In this document: piece by piece, positions 8,524 to 18,827 of the stretch | Layout: every line of letters starts with the position of its first letter | Numbering within the stretch: the first letter of the stretch is position 1 | NCBI RefSeq assembly: GCF_024199795.1 | Contig: NZ_JANADK010000001.1 | Span: forward strand, 8,308,001 to 8,372,000 | Direction of reading: 5' to 3' | Source of the DNA: Bradyrhizobium sp. CCGB01 | GTDB taxonomy: Bacteria; Pseudomonadota; Alphaproteobacteria; Rhizobiales; Xanthobacteraceae | DNA: 64,000 bases | The notes under the pieces: generated by a model | What the model saw: the letters and a program-made list of their open reading frames with translations, nothing else | What the model was told of the DNA's origin: nothing | The model's database searches: none | Translations under genes and position numbers: made by a program

Positions 8524-9363
8524 TCAAGTCTTTGTGAGATCGGCCTCGACCAGCGCGCGCAGCTCGGCCGTGACTTGCGGCCGCCGGCCGAACCACAGCT
8601 CGAAGCCGCGCACCGCCTGGTGCAGCAGCATGCCTAGGCCGTCGGCGGTGTTCAGGCCGCGCGCCGTTGCTGCCGCCAGCAGCGGCGTCACCAGCGGAAC
8701 GTAGACGAGATCGGCGACGACCGCCCCGTCCGGCAGGCGCGCCACGTCGACATCGAGTGACGGCTGGCCGTGCATGCCGAGCGAGGTCGTGTTCACGAGA
8801 AGCTTTGCGCGCGGCAGCACGTCGTTGATGCCGTCCCAGGGGATCGGACGCACGTTCGGTCCGAACTGTCTGGCCAGCGTCTCGGCGCGCGCAATGGTGC
8901 GGTTGGCGAGGTGGATGCGCTTGATGCCGCGTTCGAGCAGGCCGAACACGACCGCGCGCGAGGAACCACCCGCCCCGAGCACCAAGGCTTCTTCCGCCCT
9001 GTCCCAACCGGCCGCGGCGGCGTCGAGATTGCCGATGAAGCCTTCGACGTCGGTGTTGGTCGAGCGCAGCTCGCCGTCAGCAAACCACAGCGTGTTAGCA
9101 GCGCCCACGGCCCTGGCGCGCGCATCGGGGGCGGACAGCGCCAGCACGCCTTCCTTGTGCGGGATTGTGACGTTGGCGCCGACGAAGCCGCGCAGCGACA
9201 GCCGCAGCACGAAGTCCCTGAGGTCATCCGGCGGAACCGCCTCGATGACATAGCCGCCCTCGATCCCGAGCGTGCGCAGCCAGTAATGATGGATCAGCGG
9301 CGAGCGCGAATGCGCGGCGGGCCATCCGATCAAACAGGCTGCGGGAGCTTTGGATGCGGTCAT
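8524..9363 (-). CDS. aroE: shikimate dehydrogenase
   Basis: A 279-residue cytoplasmic NADPH enzyme reducing 3-dehydroshikimate to shikimate in aromatic amino acid synthesis. Key features are the shikimate-binding SRSPLIHHYWL near residues 19-29, catalytic Lys70 in NVTIPHKE, Asp106 in STNTDVEGF, the nucleotide-binding GAGGSSRAV near 130-138, NRT for the NADP phosphate, and LLHQAVRGFELWFGRRP at the C-terminus. Length is normal. In many rhizobia aroE sits beside maf and coaE near the origin; that context is absent here. It is followed (minus strand) by the paralogue pair at 7831/7128 after a 66-bp gap and preceded by the SulP gene. Confidence 0.95.
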   Translation of the reverse strand: MTASKAPAACLIGWPAAHSRSPLIHHYWLRTLGIEGGYVIEAVPPDDLRDFVLRLSLRGFVGANVTIPHKEGVLALSAPDARARAVGAANTLWFADGELRSTNTDVEGFIGNLDAAAAGWDRAEEALVLGAGGSSRAVVFGLLERGIKRIHLANRTIARAETLARQFGPNVRPIPWDGINDVLPRAKLLVNTTSLGMHGQPSLDVDVARLPDGAVVADLVYVPLVTPLLAAATARGLNTADGLGMLLHQAVRGFELWFGRRPQVTAELRALVEADLTKT

Positions 9364-9416
9364 CTATCCCTCGGGTCGTGGTCGAGGGCGATCCATTTCG
9401 CGTCCCGTCGGTCCTG

Positions 9417-11174
9417 TCAAGCAGGCGGGAGCAGCACCGCGGATCCGCTCGCGGCGGGGGCCGCCTTGATATCGGCGACCGCACGCTCGATGGTCTGCCG
9501 ATAACGCGCGTGCCGCGGGCTCACACCGTGTGTGAGCAGCGCGCGGCGGACCGTGGGCGAGGCCCCGGTGATGAACAGCCGGATTCCCTGGCGGTGAGCC
9601 TTGGCGGCGACGCGGCCGAGCACGTTGGCCGCCGTCGAATCCAGGAACGGGACCGCGGCGAAATCGACCACGAAGGCCTTGCGCCCGTCGGCGACGCCGT
9701 CCAGGACGCCGCCGATCGCCGAGGCCGCACCGAAGAAGAACGCGCCCGTGATGCGGTAGACCAGCACGTCGCGATCGACCGCGAGCGCGGAATCGTAAGG
9801 AACGCGCTCGCCATTGCCGTCATCGGGACGATCGGCGGCCACGAGCGGCGTGCGCTCCTCGATGCCGGTCATCTCCGACATGCGGTGGATGAACAGCACC
9901 GCGCCGAGCGCGAAGCCGACCAGGATGCCCTCGGTCAGGTCGCGGAAGATCGTGAGCAGGAAAGTGGCGAGCAGCACGACGGCGTCGCCCCAGGACGAGC
10001 GCAGCAGCGTCGCGAATTCGTGCTTCTCCGCCATGGTCCAGGCGACGACGACGAGCACGGAGGCGAGCGCGGCGAGCGGGACGTAGCTCGCGAGCGGCGC
10101 CGCGGTCAGCATGAACAGCAGCAGGAACACCGAATGCAGCATGCCCGCCAGCGGCCCCCGCGCGCCGGCGCGGATGTTGGTGGCAGTGCGCGCGATCAGG
10201 CCGGTGACACAGATGCCGCCGAACAGCGCCGAACCGATGTTGGCCGCGCCTTGCGCCACCAGCTCGCAATTGGAGCGGTGACGGCGTCCGGTCATGCCGT
10301 CGGCCACCACCGCCGACAGCAGCGATTCGATCGCGGCCAGCAGCGCGAACGAGATCGCATCCGGCAGCACCGCTTTCGCCTTCGCAAGCGAGAAGGCGGG
10401 CAACGCCGGCGAGGGCAATTCGCGCGGGATGCCGCCGAATCGGCTGCCGATGGTTTCCACCGGCAACGAGAACACCGCACACACGACGGCCGCGAACACG
10501 ACCGCGATCAGGATGCCGGGCCAGGATGGCCGCCAGATCCGCAAGGCAGCGATGATGATGATGCTGACGAGCGCAACGGCAACCGCCGACGGATTGATGG
10601 TGTGCAGGCCCCCGGCGAGCGCAATGAGTTTCGGAACGAACTCGCTGGGCTCCTTCCCCGCCAGCGTGATCCCGCCGAGATCGCGGAGCTGGCTGGCGAA
10701 GATGATCACGGCGATGCCCGCGGTGAAGCCGACCGTGACGGGGTAGGGAATGAACTTGATGTAGGTGCCGATGCGCAGCAGGCCTGCCGCGATCAGGACC
10801 AGGCCGGCCATCATCGTGGCGAGGATGACGCCGTCGACGCCGTGCCGCTCCGCGGTCACCGCGACCAGCACGATGAAGGCGCCGGCGGGTCCGCCGATCT
10901 GAAACCGGCTGCCGCCGAGCAGCGACACGATGAAGCCGCCGACGACGGCGGTGTAGAGCCCGCGATCGGGCGTCACGCCCGATGCGATCGCGATCGCCAT
11001 CGACAGCGGCAGCGCGACGATCGCGACCGTGAGGCCCGCGAAGATATCAGCGCGGAAGTCGGCGGCGCCGTAGCCTTCGCGCCAGACGGTGATGAGCTTT
11101 GGCAGATACAGTTCGGTAAAGGTCGGCCGACGCAACTGATGCAGGCCGCCTGCCCGCTCGCTGGTAGTGCTCAT
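9417..11174 (-). CDS. SulP family inorganic anion transporter with STAS domain
   Basis: A 585-residue inner-membrane protein (an alternative start at 11204 adds ten residues; MSTTSERAGG at 11174 is preferred). The membrane part starts at FRADIFAGLTVAIVALPLSMAIAIASG, the SulP signature region, and carries about 10-12 hydrophobic segments including FIVSLLGGSRFQIGGPAGAF. The C-terminal ~120 residues form a STAS domain (VLVYRITGAFFFGAA, then VVDFAAVPFLDSTAANVL). The family moves sulfate, bicarbonate or dicarboxylates; the substrate is not deducible. A small XRE regulator gene lies 98 bp upstream on the same strand, which may control it. Confidence 0.9.
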   Translation of the reverse strand: MSTTSERAGGLHQLRRPTFTELYLPKLITVWREGYGAADFRADIFAGLTVAIVALPLSMAIAIASGVTPDRGLYTAVVGGFIVSLLGGSRFQIGGPAGAFIVLVAVTAERHGVDGVILATMMAGLVLIAAGLLRIGTYIKFIPYPVTVGFTAGIAVIIFASQLRDLGGITLAGKEPSEFVPKLIALAGGLHTINPSAVAVALVSIIIIAALRIWRPSWPGILIAVVFAAVVCAVFSLPVETIGSRFGGIPRELPSPALPAFSLAKAKAVLPDAISFALLAAIESLLSAVVADGMTGRRHRSNCELVAQGAANIGSALFGGICVTGLIARTATNIRAGARGPLAGMLHSVFLLLFMLTAAPLASYVPLAALASVLVVVAWTMAEKHEFATLLRSSWGDAVVLLATFLLTIFRDLTEGILVGFALGAVLFIHRMSEMTGIEERTPLVAADRPDDGNGERVPYDSALAVDRDVLVYRITGAFFFGAASAIGGVLDGVADGRKAFVVDFAAVPFLDSTAANVLGRVAAKAHRQGIRLFITGASPTVRRALLTHGVSPRHARYRQTIERAVADIKAAPAASGSAVLLPPA

Positions 11175-11272
11175 GCTCCGCTGCCCCACAATGCTCCACT
11201 GCATCGTGCGGCCGCGATCGGACGCGACGGTGCGTTAGCTCATCTGCCTTGCGGGCACGATCATCGCAGCGA

Positions 11273-11545
11273 TCATGCCCCGACGCGGCGCGGCGGCCCC
11301 GGTTCCTTCAAGCGAACGCCCCGCCCGCCGCTGTCGCTGCGCGCCTGCTCGCCGATCAGCTCCACCCCGGCCCGGTCGAACGCCTCGACCACCTTGATCA
11401 AGGTCTCGACCACCCCGCGAACGTTGCCGGTCGAGGCCTCCATCCGCTGGATGGTCGGCAGCGACACGCCGGCAAGCTCGGCCAGGGTTTTCTGGTCAAT
11501 GCCAAGCAGCGCGCGGGCTGCCCTCATCTGGAACGACGTGATCAC
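11273..11545 (-). CDS. small XRE-family helix-turn-helix regulator
   Basis: A 90-residue DNA-binding protein. Residues 5-35 form the HTH (MRAARALLGIDQKTLAELAG then VSLPTIQRMEA), followed by a long helix (VVETLIKVVEAFDRAGVELI) typical of the minimal rhizobial XRE proteins that consist of one HTH and a short tail. It lies just upstream of and co-directional with the SulP transporter (start 11174) and is a candidate regulator of that gene. The region upstream of its start (11546-11600) is noticeably A/T-rich, as expected for its promoter. Confidence 0.85.
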   Translation of the reverse strand: MITSFQMRAARALLGIDQKTLAELAGVSLPTIQRMEASTGNVRGVVETLIKVVEAFDRAGVELIGEQARSDSGGRGVRLKEPGPPRRVGA

Positions 11546-11652
11546 CGCGCCCTCACGTATCAGAGTTTATAAGTGATATTCTAAGCATATACAATGATGT
11601 AAAATACATCATTCGCGAGCAGGCGCAAGAGGGGCGCGCATTGGTCTCCTCC

Positions 11653-11737
11653 GTCATTGCGAGGAGCGCAGCGACGAAGCAATCCAGAATCCCTCCGCGG
11701 AAAGACTCTGGATTGCTTCGCTGCGCTCGCAATGACG
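11653..11737. repeat. palindromic intergenic element, type D
   Basis: Near-perfect inverted repeat with ~35-bp arms: GTCATTGCGAGGAGCGCAGC at the left and GCTGCGCTCGCAATGAC at the right, with inner arms GAAGCAATCCAGA / TCTGGATTGCTTC. A half copy lies at 26199-26229. Together with the next element it fills most of the gap 11546-11871; no gene is visible there. Confidence 0.8.
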
Positions 11738-11786
11738 GGTGGTGAGAGCACGGCCTAAACGAAGAGCCGCGCGCGTGCAAAGGCGC

Positions 11787-11836
11787 CCCCTCACCCCTCC
11801 CTCTCCCCATGAAGAACGGGGAGAGGGAGTGAGAGA
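11787..11836. repeat. palindromic element, type C
   Basis: CCCCCTCACCCCTCCCTCTCCCC then ATGAAGAACGG, then GGAGAGGGAGTGAGAGAG: a C-rich/G-rich hairpin just past the stop of the EF-G-like gene (minus strand, ends at 11872). It could serve as its terminator or 3' stabiliser. Related elements are at 14675-14826, 36174-36285 and 62541-62580. Confidence 0.6.
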
Positions 11837-11871
11837 GTGGCGCCTTCCTGACTACGCGATGCGCTAACCGA

Positions 11872-13920
11872 TCACGCCGCGTGCTGATGCGCGGCGATGA
11901 TCTGGTCGGCGGCGCGGCCAGTGACTTCGGCCATGTGGTCGAACTGGCGGGTGAAGCTGCCGGCCCCAGCCGTGGCCGAGCGCAATTCGACGATCAATTC
12001 GCCGATCTCCGCTTCCGGCATCATGGCGCGAACGCAGTCCCAGCCACTCCAGCCGTCACGCGTGTCGAAGCCGAGGATCTGGCCGCGCCGCGCCGACAGG
12101 ATCGCGTTGATCTTGGCGGTGGCGTCGGTCGGGCAGACGATCTCGACCACGTGGATCGGCTCCAGCAGCACCGACTGGCATTGCGGCAGGCCCTCGTTGA
12201 GCCCGACCCGCGCCGCCGTGCGGAAGGCGAGGTCGGAGGAATCGACGCTGTGATAGGAGCCGTCGGTCAGCGTCACCTGCACATCGGTGACGGGGAAGCC
12301 GAGCGGGCCGCGGGTCAGTCCGTCGACGACGCCCTCTTCCACCGCGCCGATATAGTTGCGCGGCACCGCGCCGCCGACGACCTTTTCGGCGAACTTGAAC
12401 CCCTCGCCGCGCGGCAGCGGCTTGATGTCGAGCACGACGTCGCCGAACTGCCCGTGGCCACCGGACTGCTTCTTGTGCCGGCCGCGCTGGACGATCGGCT
12501 TGCGGATGGTCTCCTGGTAGCCGATCGCGGGCGGATGCGAGGTGATCTTGACGCCGAAGCGATCGCGCAGCCGCTCGCTCGCGACGCGCAAGTGCATCTC
12601 GCCCTGGCCCCACAGCACGGTGTCGTGGGTCTGGGCATTCATCACGATGCCGAGCGAAGGATCCTCCTCGTGCAGCCGGGCAAGCGCCTGGCCGAGCTTG
12701 ACGTCGTCCTTGCGGTCGGTGGCGGCAACCGAGATCGCGAGCACCGGCGGCGTCGGCTCCGGGGCCGTCAGCGCAGCCGGCGGGGACTTGCCGCTCGTGA
12801 CCGTGTCGCCGGTCTTGATCGGGTCGACCTTGGCGAGCGCGACCGTGTCGCCGGCTTCGGCCGCGGCACGCTTGGTATCGTAGGCGCCGTTGACGGCGAG
12901 GATGCCGGAGATGCGGCCGCTACCGCCGGAGGCGGATTGCAGCGTGGCTCCGTCGTCGAGATGGCCGGCGAGCAATCGCGTCAGCGACAGCTTTCCGCCG
13001 TGCTGCGAATGCAGCGTCTTGAAGACGTAGCCGAGCGCCTCCTTGCCGGCTGGCACACCGAGACGCTTTGCGGTCTCCTCGATGCCCGGCGCCTCGTGGC
13101 GCAGCGCCTTCATCAGACGCAGCACGCCGTTTTCGCGCGCGGCGGCACCCAGCAGCACGGGGCAGATCTGCCCCTCGCGCAATTCGCGCGCGAGATCGTC
13201 GAACACCGCATCGCGCGGCGGCTGGATGTCCTCGAGCAGTTGCTCCATCAGCGCATCGTCGTGATCGGCGAGCTTCTCCAGCATCGAGAAGCGGGCCTCC
13301 TTCTCGCGATCGAGATTTCCGCCTTCGAGCGCGACCACTTCGGAGGCCTTGTGCTCGCGGTAGATGAACGCACGTTCCAGCGCGAGATCGACGAAGCCCT
13401 CGATCAGCTCGTCCTTCCAGATCGGGATCTGGCGCAGCACCAGCGGCACGCGCGAGGCGGGCTGCAGAATTGCGAGCGTCTCGCGGATGCGCTTGTTGGC
13501 GCGGTCGATCTTGTTGAGGAACAGGAAACGCGGGATCTTCAGCTCCTCCAGCTCGCGCAGGATGATCTGAAGCTGCGGCAGCTTCTTCTCGTCGGCCTCG
13601 CAGACCACGATTGCGGCATCGACCGCAGGCAGCGCGGCGCGCATGTCGTGGGCGAACTCGACGGAACCGGGACAATCGATGAAGGTGTAGCTGTCGCCCA
13701 TGAAACTCGTGGTGGCGGCAGTCAGCCCGACGGTCATCTTGTGATGACGGGCCTCGGGCGTGGCGTCGCCGACGGAAGTTCCGGCGTCGACGCTGCCGAC
13801 GCGGGGGATCGCGCCCGTTCGCGCCAGTATTGCTTCGAGAAGTGTGGTTTTACCGCTTTGGAAAGGGCCCACCAGTGCGATGCACCGTGGACCTCGGGGA
13901 CTTCTGACGTCTTGTCCCAT
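11872..13920 (-). CDS. elongation factor G-like GTPase (divergent EF-G paralogue)
   Basis: A 682-residue translational-GTPase homologue. The start at 13920 is fixed by AAGGAGG about seven bases upstream; the open frame upstream to 14001 lacks similarity. G-domain motifs are present but altered: P-loop GPFQSGKT (residues 18-25) instead of AHVDAGKT, HHKMTVGLT where EF-G has RGITI, DCPGSVEF (82-89) instead of DTPGH, and NKID (136-139). Domains II-V follow (domain IV: GRHKKQSGGHGQFGDV; domain V: EPIHVVEIVCP then ILSARRGQILGFD). This matches the EF-G2-like class found beside a normal fusA elsewhere in the genome. Role in elongation or recycling is not established; the altered switch I suggests a specialised function. 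Confidence 0.9.
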   Translation of the reverse strand: MGQDVRSPRGPRCIALVGPFQSGKTTLLEAILARTGAIPRVGSVDAGTSVGDATPEARHHKMTVGLTAATTSFMGDSYTFIDCPGSVEFAHDMRAALPAVDAAIVVCEADEKKLPQLQIILRELEELKIPRFLFLNKIDRANKRIRETLAILQPASRVPLVLRQIPIWKDELIEGFVDLALERAFIYREHKASEVVALEGGNLDREKEARFSMLEKLADHDDALMEQLLEDIQPPRDAVFDDLARELREGQICPVLLGAAARENGVLRLMKALRHEAPGIEETAKRLGVPAGKEALGYVFKTLHSQHGGKLSLTRLLAGHLDDGATLQSASGGSGRISGILAVNGAYDTKRAAAEAGDTVALAKVDPIKTGDTVTSGKSPPAALTAPEPTPPVLAISVAATDRKDDVKLGQALARLHEEDPSLGIVMNAQTHDTVLWGQGEMHLRVASERLRDRFGVKITSHPPAIGYQETIRKPIVQRGRHKKQSGGHGQFGDVVLDIKPLPRGEGFKFAEKVVGGAVPRNYIGAVEEGVVDGLTRGPLGFPVTDVQVTLTDGSYHSVDSSDLAFRTAARVGLNEGLPQCQSVLLEPIHVVEIVCPTDATAKINAILSARRGQILGFDTRDGWSGWDCVRAMMPEAEIGELIVELRSATAGAGSFTRQFDHMAEVTGRAADQIIAAHQHAA

Positions 13921-14073
13921 TCGCCGCCTCCTTGGTGTGGAGCTCGGCCCATGATTGGGTCGGCAAACGCCGATGCTCTGCCCGTCCCCGAGATTTGGCA
14001 AGCATCAAAACGTCGCTGCGGTGCGTCGTTGCCGCGATCGCGTCGGACCGACGCGATGGCACACGCGAAATTG

Positions 14074-14553
14074 TCAACGGCCCGGACGGAGTTCCAGGCT
14101 CTCGAGGCCGGCAGCGACGTTGAGGCCGACCTGGCCCTGCACGCTGAGCGGCTGAAGCGCGATCGAGTTGTTGGAGCCGCCGACGAGCACGTTACCGCCG
14201 AGGCCGACGCCGACCGATGCGCTGCCCTGCGCGCCCGCGTAATTGCCCGAGAGGTCGCCGGGGCCGAGCCGGTCGACCGGCGCGAACACGCCCCACGCCA
14301 GCGCCGTCTCCTGGGTGATGCCGATGTCGAGACCGACTTTGCGGATGGTCGCGACGTAGCGATCGTCCGGCAAGCCGTCGGCGCGCAGCACGCAGCCGAG
14401 ATGGGTCACCGAGCCCACGATGAAGCCGACGCTGGCGCCGCCACGGCATTCGAGCACGCCGACCCGCGCCATCCGCTGCTGCGCGCTGCTGTTGGCGACG
14501 GAGGCCACGAGGCCCGCGACAGTGAGCCCGGCGAGGAGGAGTGAGCGGCGCAT
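14074..14553 (-). CDS. DUF992 exported protein
   Basis: A 159-residue periplasmic protein from the start at 14553 (preceded by GGAGAT) with signal peptide MRRSLLLAGLTVAGLVASVA NSSAQ. The mature part starts VGVLECRGGASVGFIVGSVT then HLGCVLR, the DUF992 signature with two conserved cysteines, and continues to glycine-rich GLGGNVLVGGSNNSIALQPL and QGQVGLNVAAGLESLELRPG. DUF992 proteins are abundant in Rhizobiales and remain uncharacterised. The gene is between the EF-G-like gene and a pair of inverted type C repeats, and is probably monocistronic. Confidence 0.88.
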   Translation of the reverse strand: MRRSLLLAGLTVAGLVASVANSSAQQRMARVGVLECRGGASVGFIVGSVTHLGCVLRADGLPDDRYVATIRKVGLDIGITQETALAWGVFAPVDRLGPGDLSGNYAGAQGSASVGVGLGGNVLVGGSNNSIALQPLSVQGQVGLNVAAGLESLELRPGR

Positions 14554-14674
14554 GAATATCTCCGGCGATGAATGTGATGCGAGCAGAGAGAGCGCCCTAC
14601 CCGTGACGCGCGATGGTCTATGCCACAAGAGCTTTGGGGGTGCCAGATCGAACGCGGCAAATTGGTGCGCTCTC

Positions 14675-14826
14675 CTCCCTTCTCCCCTTGTGGGAGAAGG
14701 TGGCGCGAAGCGCCGGATGAGGGGTATCTATCCACAAATTGACTGGCAGAGGGAATCGCGGAGAGAACCCCTCACCCGTCTCGCCGCTTCGCGGCGATCC
14801 ACCCTCTCCCACAAGGGGAGAGGGGG
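14675..14826. repeat. inverted pair of type C elements
   Basis: Two copies in opposite orientation. The left one reads CTTCTCCCCTTGTGGGAGAA then GGTGGCGCGAAGCGCC, GGATGAGGGG (14683-14726); the right one reads CCCCTCACCCGTCTCGCCGC, then CCACCCTCTCCCACAAGGGGAGAG (14768-14824). Each contains its own hairpins and the two together could form a ~150-nt structure. It occupies the gap 14554-14851 between the DUF992 gene and the aminotransferase stop; nothing else is visible there. Confidence 0.75.
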
Positions 14827-14851
14827 ACATCGCATGCTGTGATAGGACTGC

Positions 14852-16639
<1,788 letters not shown>

Positions 16640-17290
16640 ATGTACAAGCTCTATTCGATGCAACGCTCCGGCAACAGCTACAAGGTCCGCCTTGCGCTGG
16701 CGCTGTTGAACGTGCCTTACGAAGCGGTCGAGGTGGACATTCTGCGCGGCGAGAGCCGCACGCCGGACTTTCTGACCAAGAACCCGTCGGGCCAGGTGCC
16801 GCTGCTCGAAGTCGGCGACGACCGCTATCTCGCAGAGTCCAACGCCATCCTCTGGTACGTCGCGGTCGGCACGCCGCTGGCGCCGGAGAACCGCATCGAC
16901 CGCGCCGAAGCGCTGCAATGGATGTTCTTCGAGCAGCACGCGCTCGAGCCGAACATCGGCGCCGCCTATTTCTGGCTGTCGCTGGTCAAGGGCGGCCGCG
17001 ATCTCCAGACCCACTCCCTGGAAGACTGGATGGAGCGCGGCTATGGCGCGCTCCAGGTGATGGAAAACCACCTCAAGACCAACGCCTATTTCGCCGCCCG
17101 CCAGCTCACGGTCGCCGACATCGCGCTCTACGGCTACACCCACCTCGCCGACCGCTGCGACTTCGACCTCTCGACCTTCCCGGCGATCCGGGACTGGCTG
17201 AAGCGCGTGGAAGCTGCGCCCGGCTTCGTGGCGATGGATTGGCGGCCGGCCGACATCGACGATCCCGCCAGCATCGCGGCGGGCGCCTGA
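16640..17290 (+). CDS. glutathione S-transferase family protein
   Basis: A 216-residue cytoplasmic protein with the two-domain GST layout. The thioredoxin-like N-domain runs from MYKLYSMQRSGNSYKVRLAL to NPSGQVPLLEVGDD and the glutathione-contacting AESNAILWYVA; the helical C-domain contains LEDWMERGYGALQVMENHL and the structural N-cap motif LTVADIALYGYTHLAD. The start ATG at 16640 is chosen for the family-typical N-terminus, although the frame is open further upstream. Substrate unknown. A 7-bp hairpin at 17298-17320 follows the stop. Confidence 0.92.
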   Translation: MYKLYSMQRSGNSYKVRLALALLNVPYEAVEVDILRGESRTPDFLTKNPSGQVPLLEVGDDRYLAESNAILWYVAVGTPLAPENRIDRAEALQWMFFEQHALEPNIGAAYFWLSLVKGGRDLQTHSLEDWMERGYGALQVMENHLKTNAYFAARQLTVADIALYGYTHLADRCDFDLSTFPAIRDWLKRVEAAPGFVAMDWRPADIDDPASIAAGA

Positions 17291-17297
17291 CGGCGCG

Positions 17298-17320
17298 ACC
17301 CGCTCCGGCGAATAGCGGGT
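17298..17320 (+). other. stem-loop after the GST gene
   Basis: ACCCGCT and AGCGGGT form a perfect 7-bp stem with a 9-base loop eight bases after the GST stop. No T-run follows, so it may be a weak or Rho-assisted terminator or a 3'-end stabiliser. Confidence 0.35.
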
Positions 17321-17445
17321 ATAAGGGGCGCCCTTGCCGCAATCTCGCCATCTTCGGCGCGACGGCCGCCGCAATGTTGCCTGTTGAAACAGGGAAATTG
17401 TTCGAGTCGCGGGTGATTCGCTCGCACGTTGAAGGATTTAGACCC

Positions 17446-17622
17446 ATGACTCGGGCGTCCGGTACGGCAGGCTTTCAGGGCCCAACCGCCTCCGTTTCGT
17501 CTTCCCGGCTGACCAACGCGGTCGCGGCCTCGCTCGCCGTCGCCGCGCTCTCGCTGTGCCTGATCGTCACCCTGACGGTGCTGTCGACCAAGGCGACCAT
17601 GGCGATGGGCCTGCCGGTCTGA
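17446..17622 (+). CDS. small single-span membrane protein, 58 aa
   Basis: A 58-residue frame from ATG 17446, with GAAGGA about 10 bases upstream. A polar N-terminus (MTRASGTAGFQGPTASVSSS) is followed by one clear membrane helix, NAVAASLAVAALSLCLIVTLTVL, and a short tail STKATMAMGLPV. No family is recognised. A second tiny membrane protein follows at 17696 and a membrane PAS protein at 17984, all on the same strand, so they may be co-transcribed. Composition is like the neighbouring genes. Confidence 0.6.
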   Translation: MTRASGTAGFQGPTASVSSSRLTNAVAASLAVAALSLCLIVTLTVLSTKATMAMGLPV

Positions 17623-17695
17623 TCCCCGTTTCATCCTGGACCATCCTTCAAGGTGCCGCGCGGCCCGCGCCGACCGGCATCGCGACAGGACCTCG

Positions 17696-17854
17696 ATGAA
17701 ATCACCTGTGGTAGTCGTTGCAATCACACTGACTGCGGCCATCCTGGTCGCAGCATCGCTGCTGATTTTCACCGGCATGCGCAAGAGCCCGGGGACGTCG
17801 ACGCTGAACGCGCCGGCGCTGCAACAGCGTCTGAGGCATGCGCATTTGGCCTAA
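17696..17854 (+). CDS. small single-span membrane protein, 52 aa
   Basis: A 52-residue frame (ATG 17696, TAA 17852-17854) with AGGA seven bases upstream. It is almost only a membrane helix: MKSPVVVVAITLTAAILVAA then SLLIFTG, followed by a basic tail (MRKSPGTSTLNAPALQQRLR). It could equally be an uncleaved signal anchor. No family recognised. It sits between the 58-residue membrane protein and the PAS protein. Confidence 0.58.
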   Translation: MKSPVVVVAITLTAAILVAASLLIFTGMRKSPGTSTLNAPALQQRLRHAHLA

Positions 17855-17983
17855 AATCATCCGAAAGCTTGGCGCGCCGGCACAACCTCCCCTTAAGCGT
17901 TCCGCACGAATTCGCACCGCACCAGCGCAACGATCAGCCAGTGTTGCGGCCTTAACTCGTTCAGGGAGGAACGAGACAGGCCC

Positions 17984-18796
17984 ATGCGGTTCGGATGGCG
18001 TGCGATCTCCGGTCCGGTGCTGACTGCAGCGATTGCGCTGCTGGCGATGCTTCTCGATCGCTTTGTCCCCACTCCCTCGCCTGCACCCCTGTTCGTCTGC
18101 ATCGTGGCGCTCGCCGGCTCGCTGTCGGGTCTCGCATCCGCCATGACGAGCGCAGCCGTCGCGGTGATCGGCGCGGCGTTGTTCTTTCTGAACCATCGCG
18201 CCCTGCCGGGTTATGCGGCCGCGGATCTGGTCCGGCTCGGCCTCCTGGCCGCGACGACTGCCGGCACCGCCGCCATCACCGGCCTGATGCGCGAGCGGCT
18301 GCTTGGCACATTCGCCGCCGAGCGCCAGAGCCACGCCACCGCCGCGCGGCTGTCGGCCGCGCTCGACCAGGTCGATATCGGCATCGTGCTGCTCGACACC
18401 GAGACCCGTGCCGAATTCATCAACCGCGCATTCCGCGACTATTTTGCGCTGCCGGACGAAGTGGCCGACGGCAAGCCGCCTTTCATCGCGCTGATGTATC
18501 ACGGCCGCGACACCGGCGCGTTCGAGCTGCCCGAGGATGAACTCGGCACCTTCATCGCGCAGCGCATGGAAATGGTGCGGATCGGCGATGCCACGCCGAT
18601 CAACATCGCCTTGCGCAACGGCGAGGTGCTGCGCTTCGTCTGCACCGCGCTGCCCGATGGCGGACGGATGCTGAGCTACACGCCCGTGACCGACCTCGTG
18701 CGCCACACCGATGCGCCCGCGAGCGCCGACTACTACCGGTCGCTACGCGATCCCGCGGGCCGCAGGCTGATCCGCTATTTGCGCATCGCCGAGTAG
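17984..18796 (+). CDS. membrane-anchored PAS-domain sensor protein
   Basis: A 270-residue protein. Residues 8-105 hold about four hydrophobic helices (VLTAAIALLAMLLDRFV, FVCIVALAGSLSGLASAM, AAVAVIGAALFFL, LVRLGLLAATTAGTAAITGL), like the DUF4118/KdpD-type sensor membrane module. A short helical linker (ERQSHATAARLSAALDQVD) follows, then a PAS-7-type domain (IGIVLLDTETRAEFINRAFR, YFALPD, NIALRNGEVLRFVCTALPDG). There is no kinase, GGDEF or output domain, so it is an isolated sensor or a truncated relative of PAS histidine kinases. It overlaps nothing and is followed by GNAT after 31 bp. Confidence 0.78.
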   Translation: MRFGWRAISGPVLTAAIALLAMLLDRFVPTPSPAPLFVCIVALAGSLSGLASAMTSAAVAVIGAALFFLNHRALPGYAAADLVRLGLLAATTAGTAAITGLMRERLLGTFAAERQSHATAARLSAALDQVDIGIVLLDTETRAEFINRAFRDYFALPDEVADGKPPFIALMYHGRDTGAFELPEDELGTFIAQRMEMVRIGDATPINIALRNGEVLRFVCTALPDGGRMLSYTPVTDLVRHTDAPASADYYRSLRDPAGRRLIRYLRIAE

Positions 18797-18827
18797 GCGC
18801 GATTGATCAACACGCCCGTCATCCCGT

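Noticed and set aside
9354..11576. 740-codon plus-strand frame opposite the SulP gene
   Set aside because: Composition is Arg/Asp/His-rich, typical of the complementary frame of a membrane protein gene. No domain.
11553..11810. 85-codon minus-strand frame upstream of the XRE gene
   Set aside because: It consists largely of the type D palindrome (SLRAQRSNPESF-type translation), a common spurious repeat-derived frame.
11881..14544. Very long plus-strand open frame (887 codons) opposite the EF-G-like gene
   Set aside because: Antisense shadow of a high-GC gene. The product is Arg/Ala/Asp/His-rich with no domain, while the minus strand reads as a clear GTPase.
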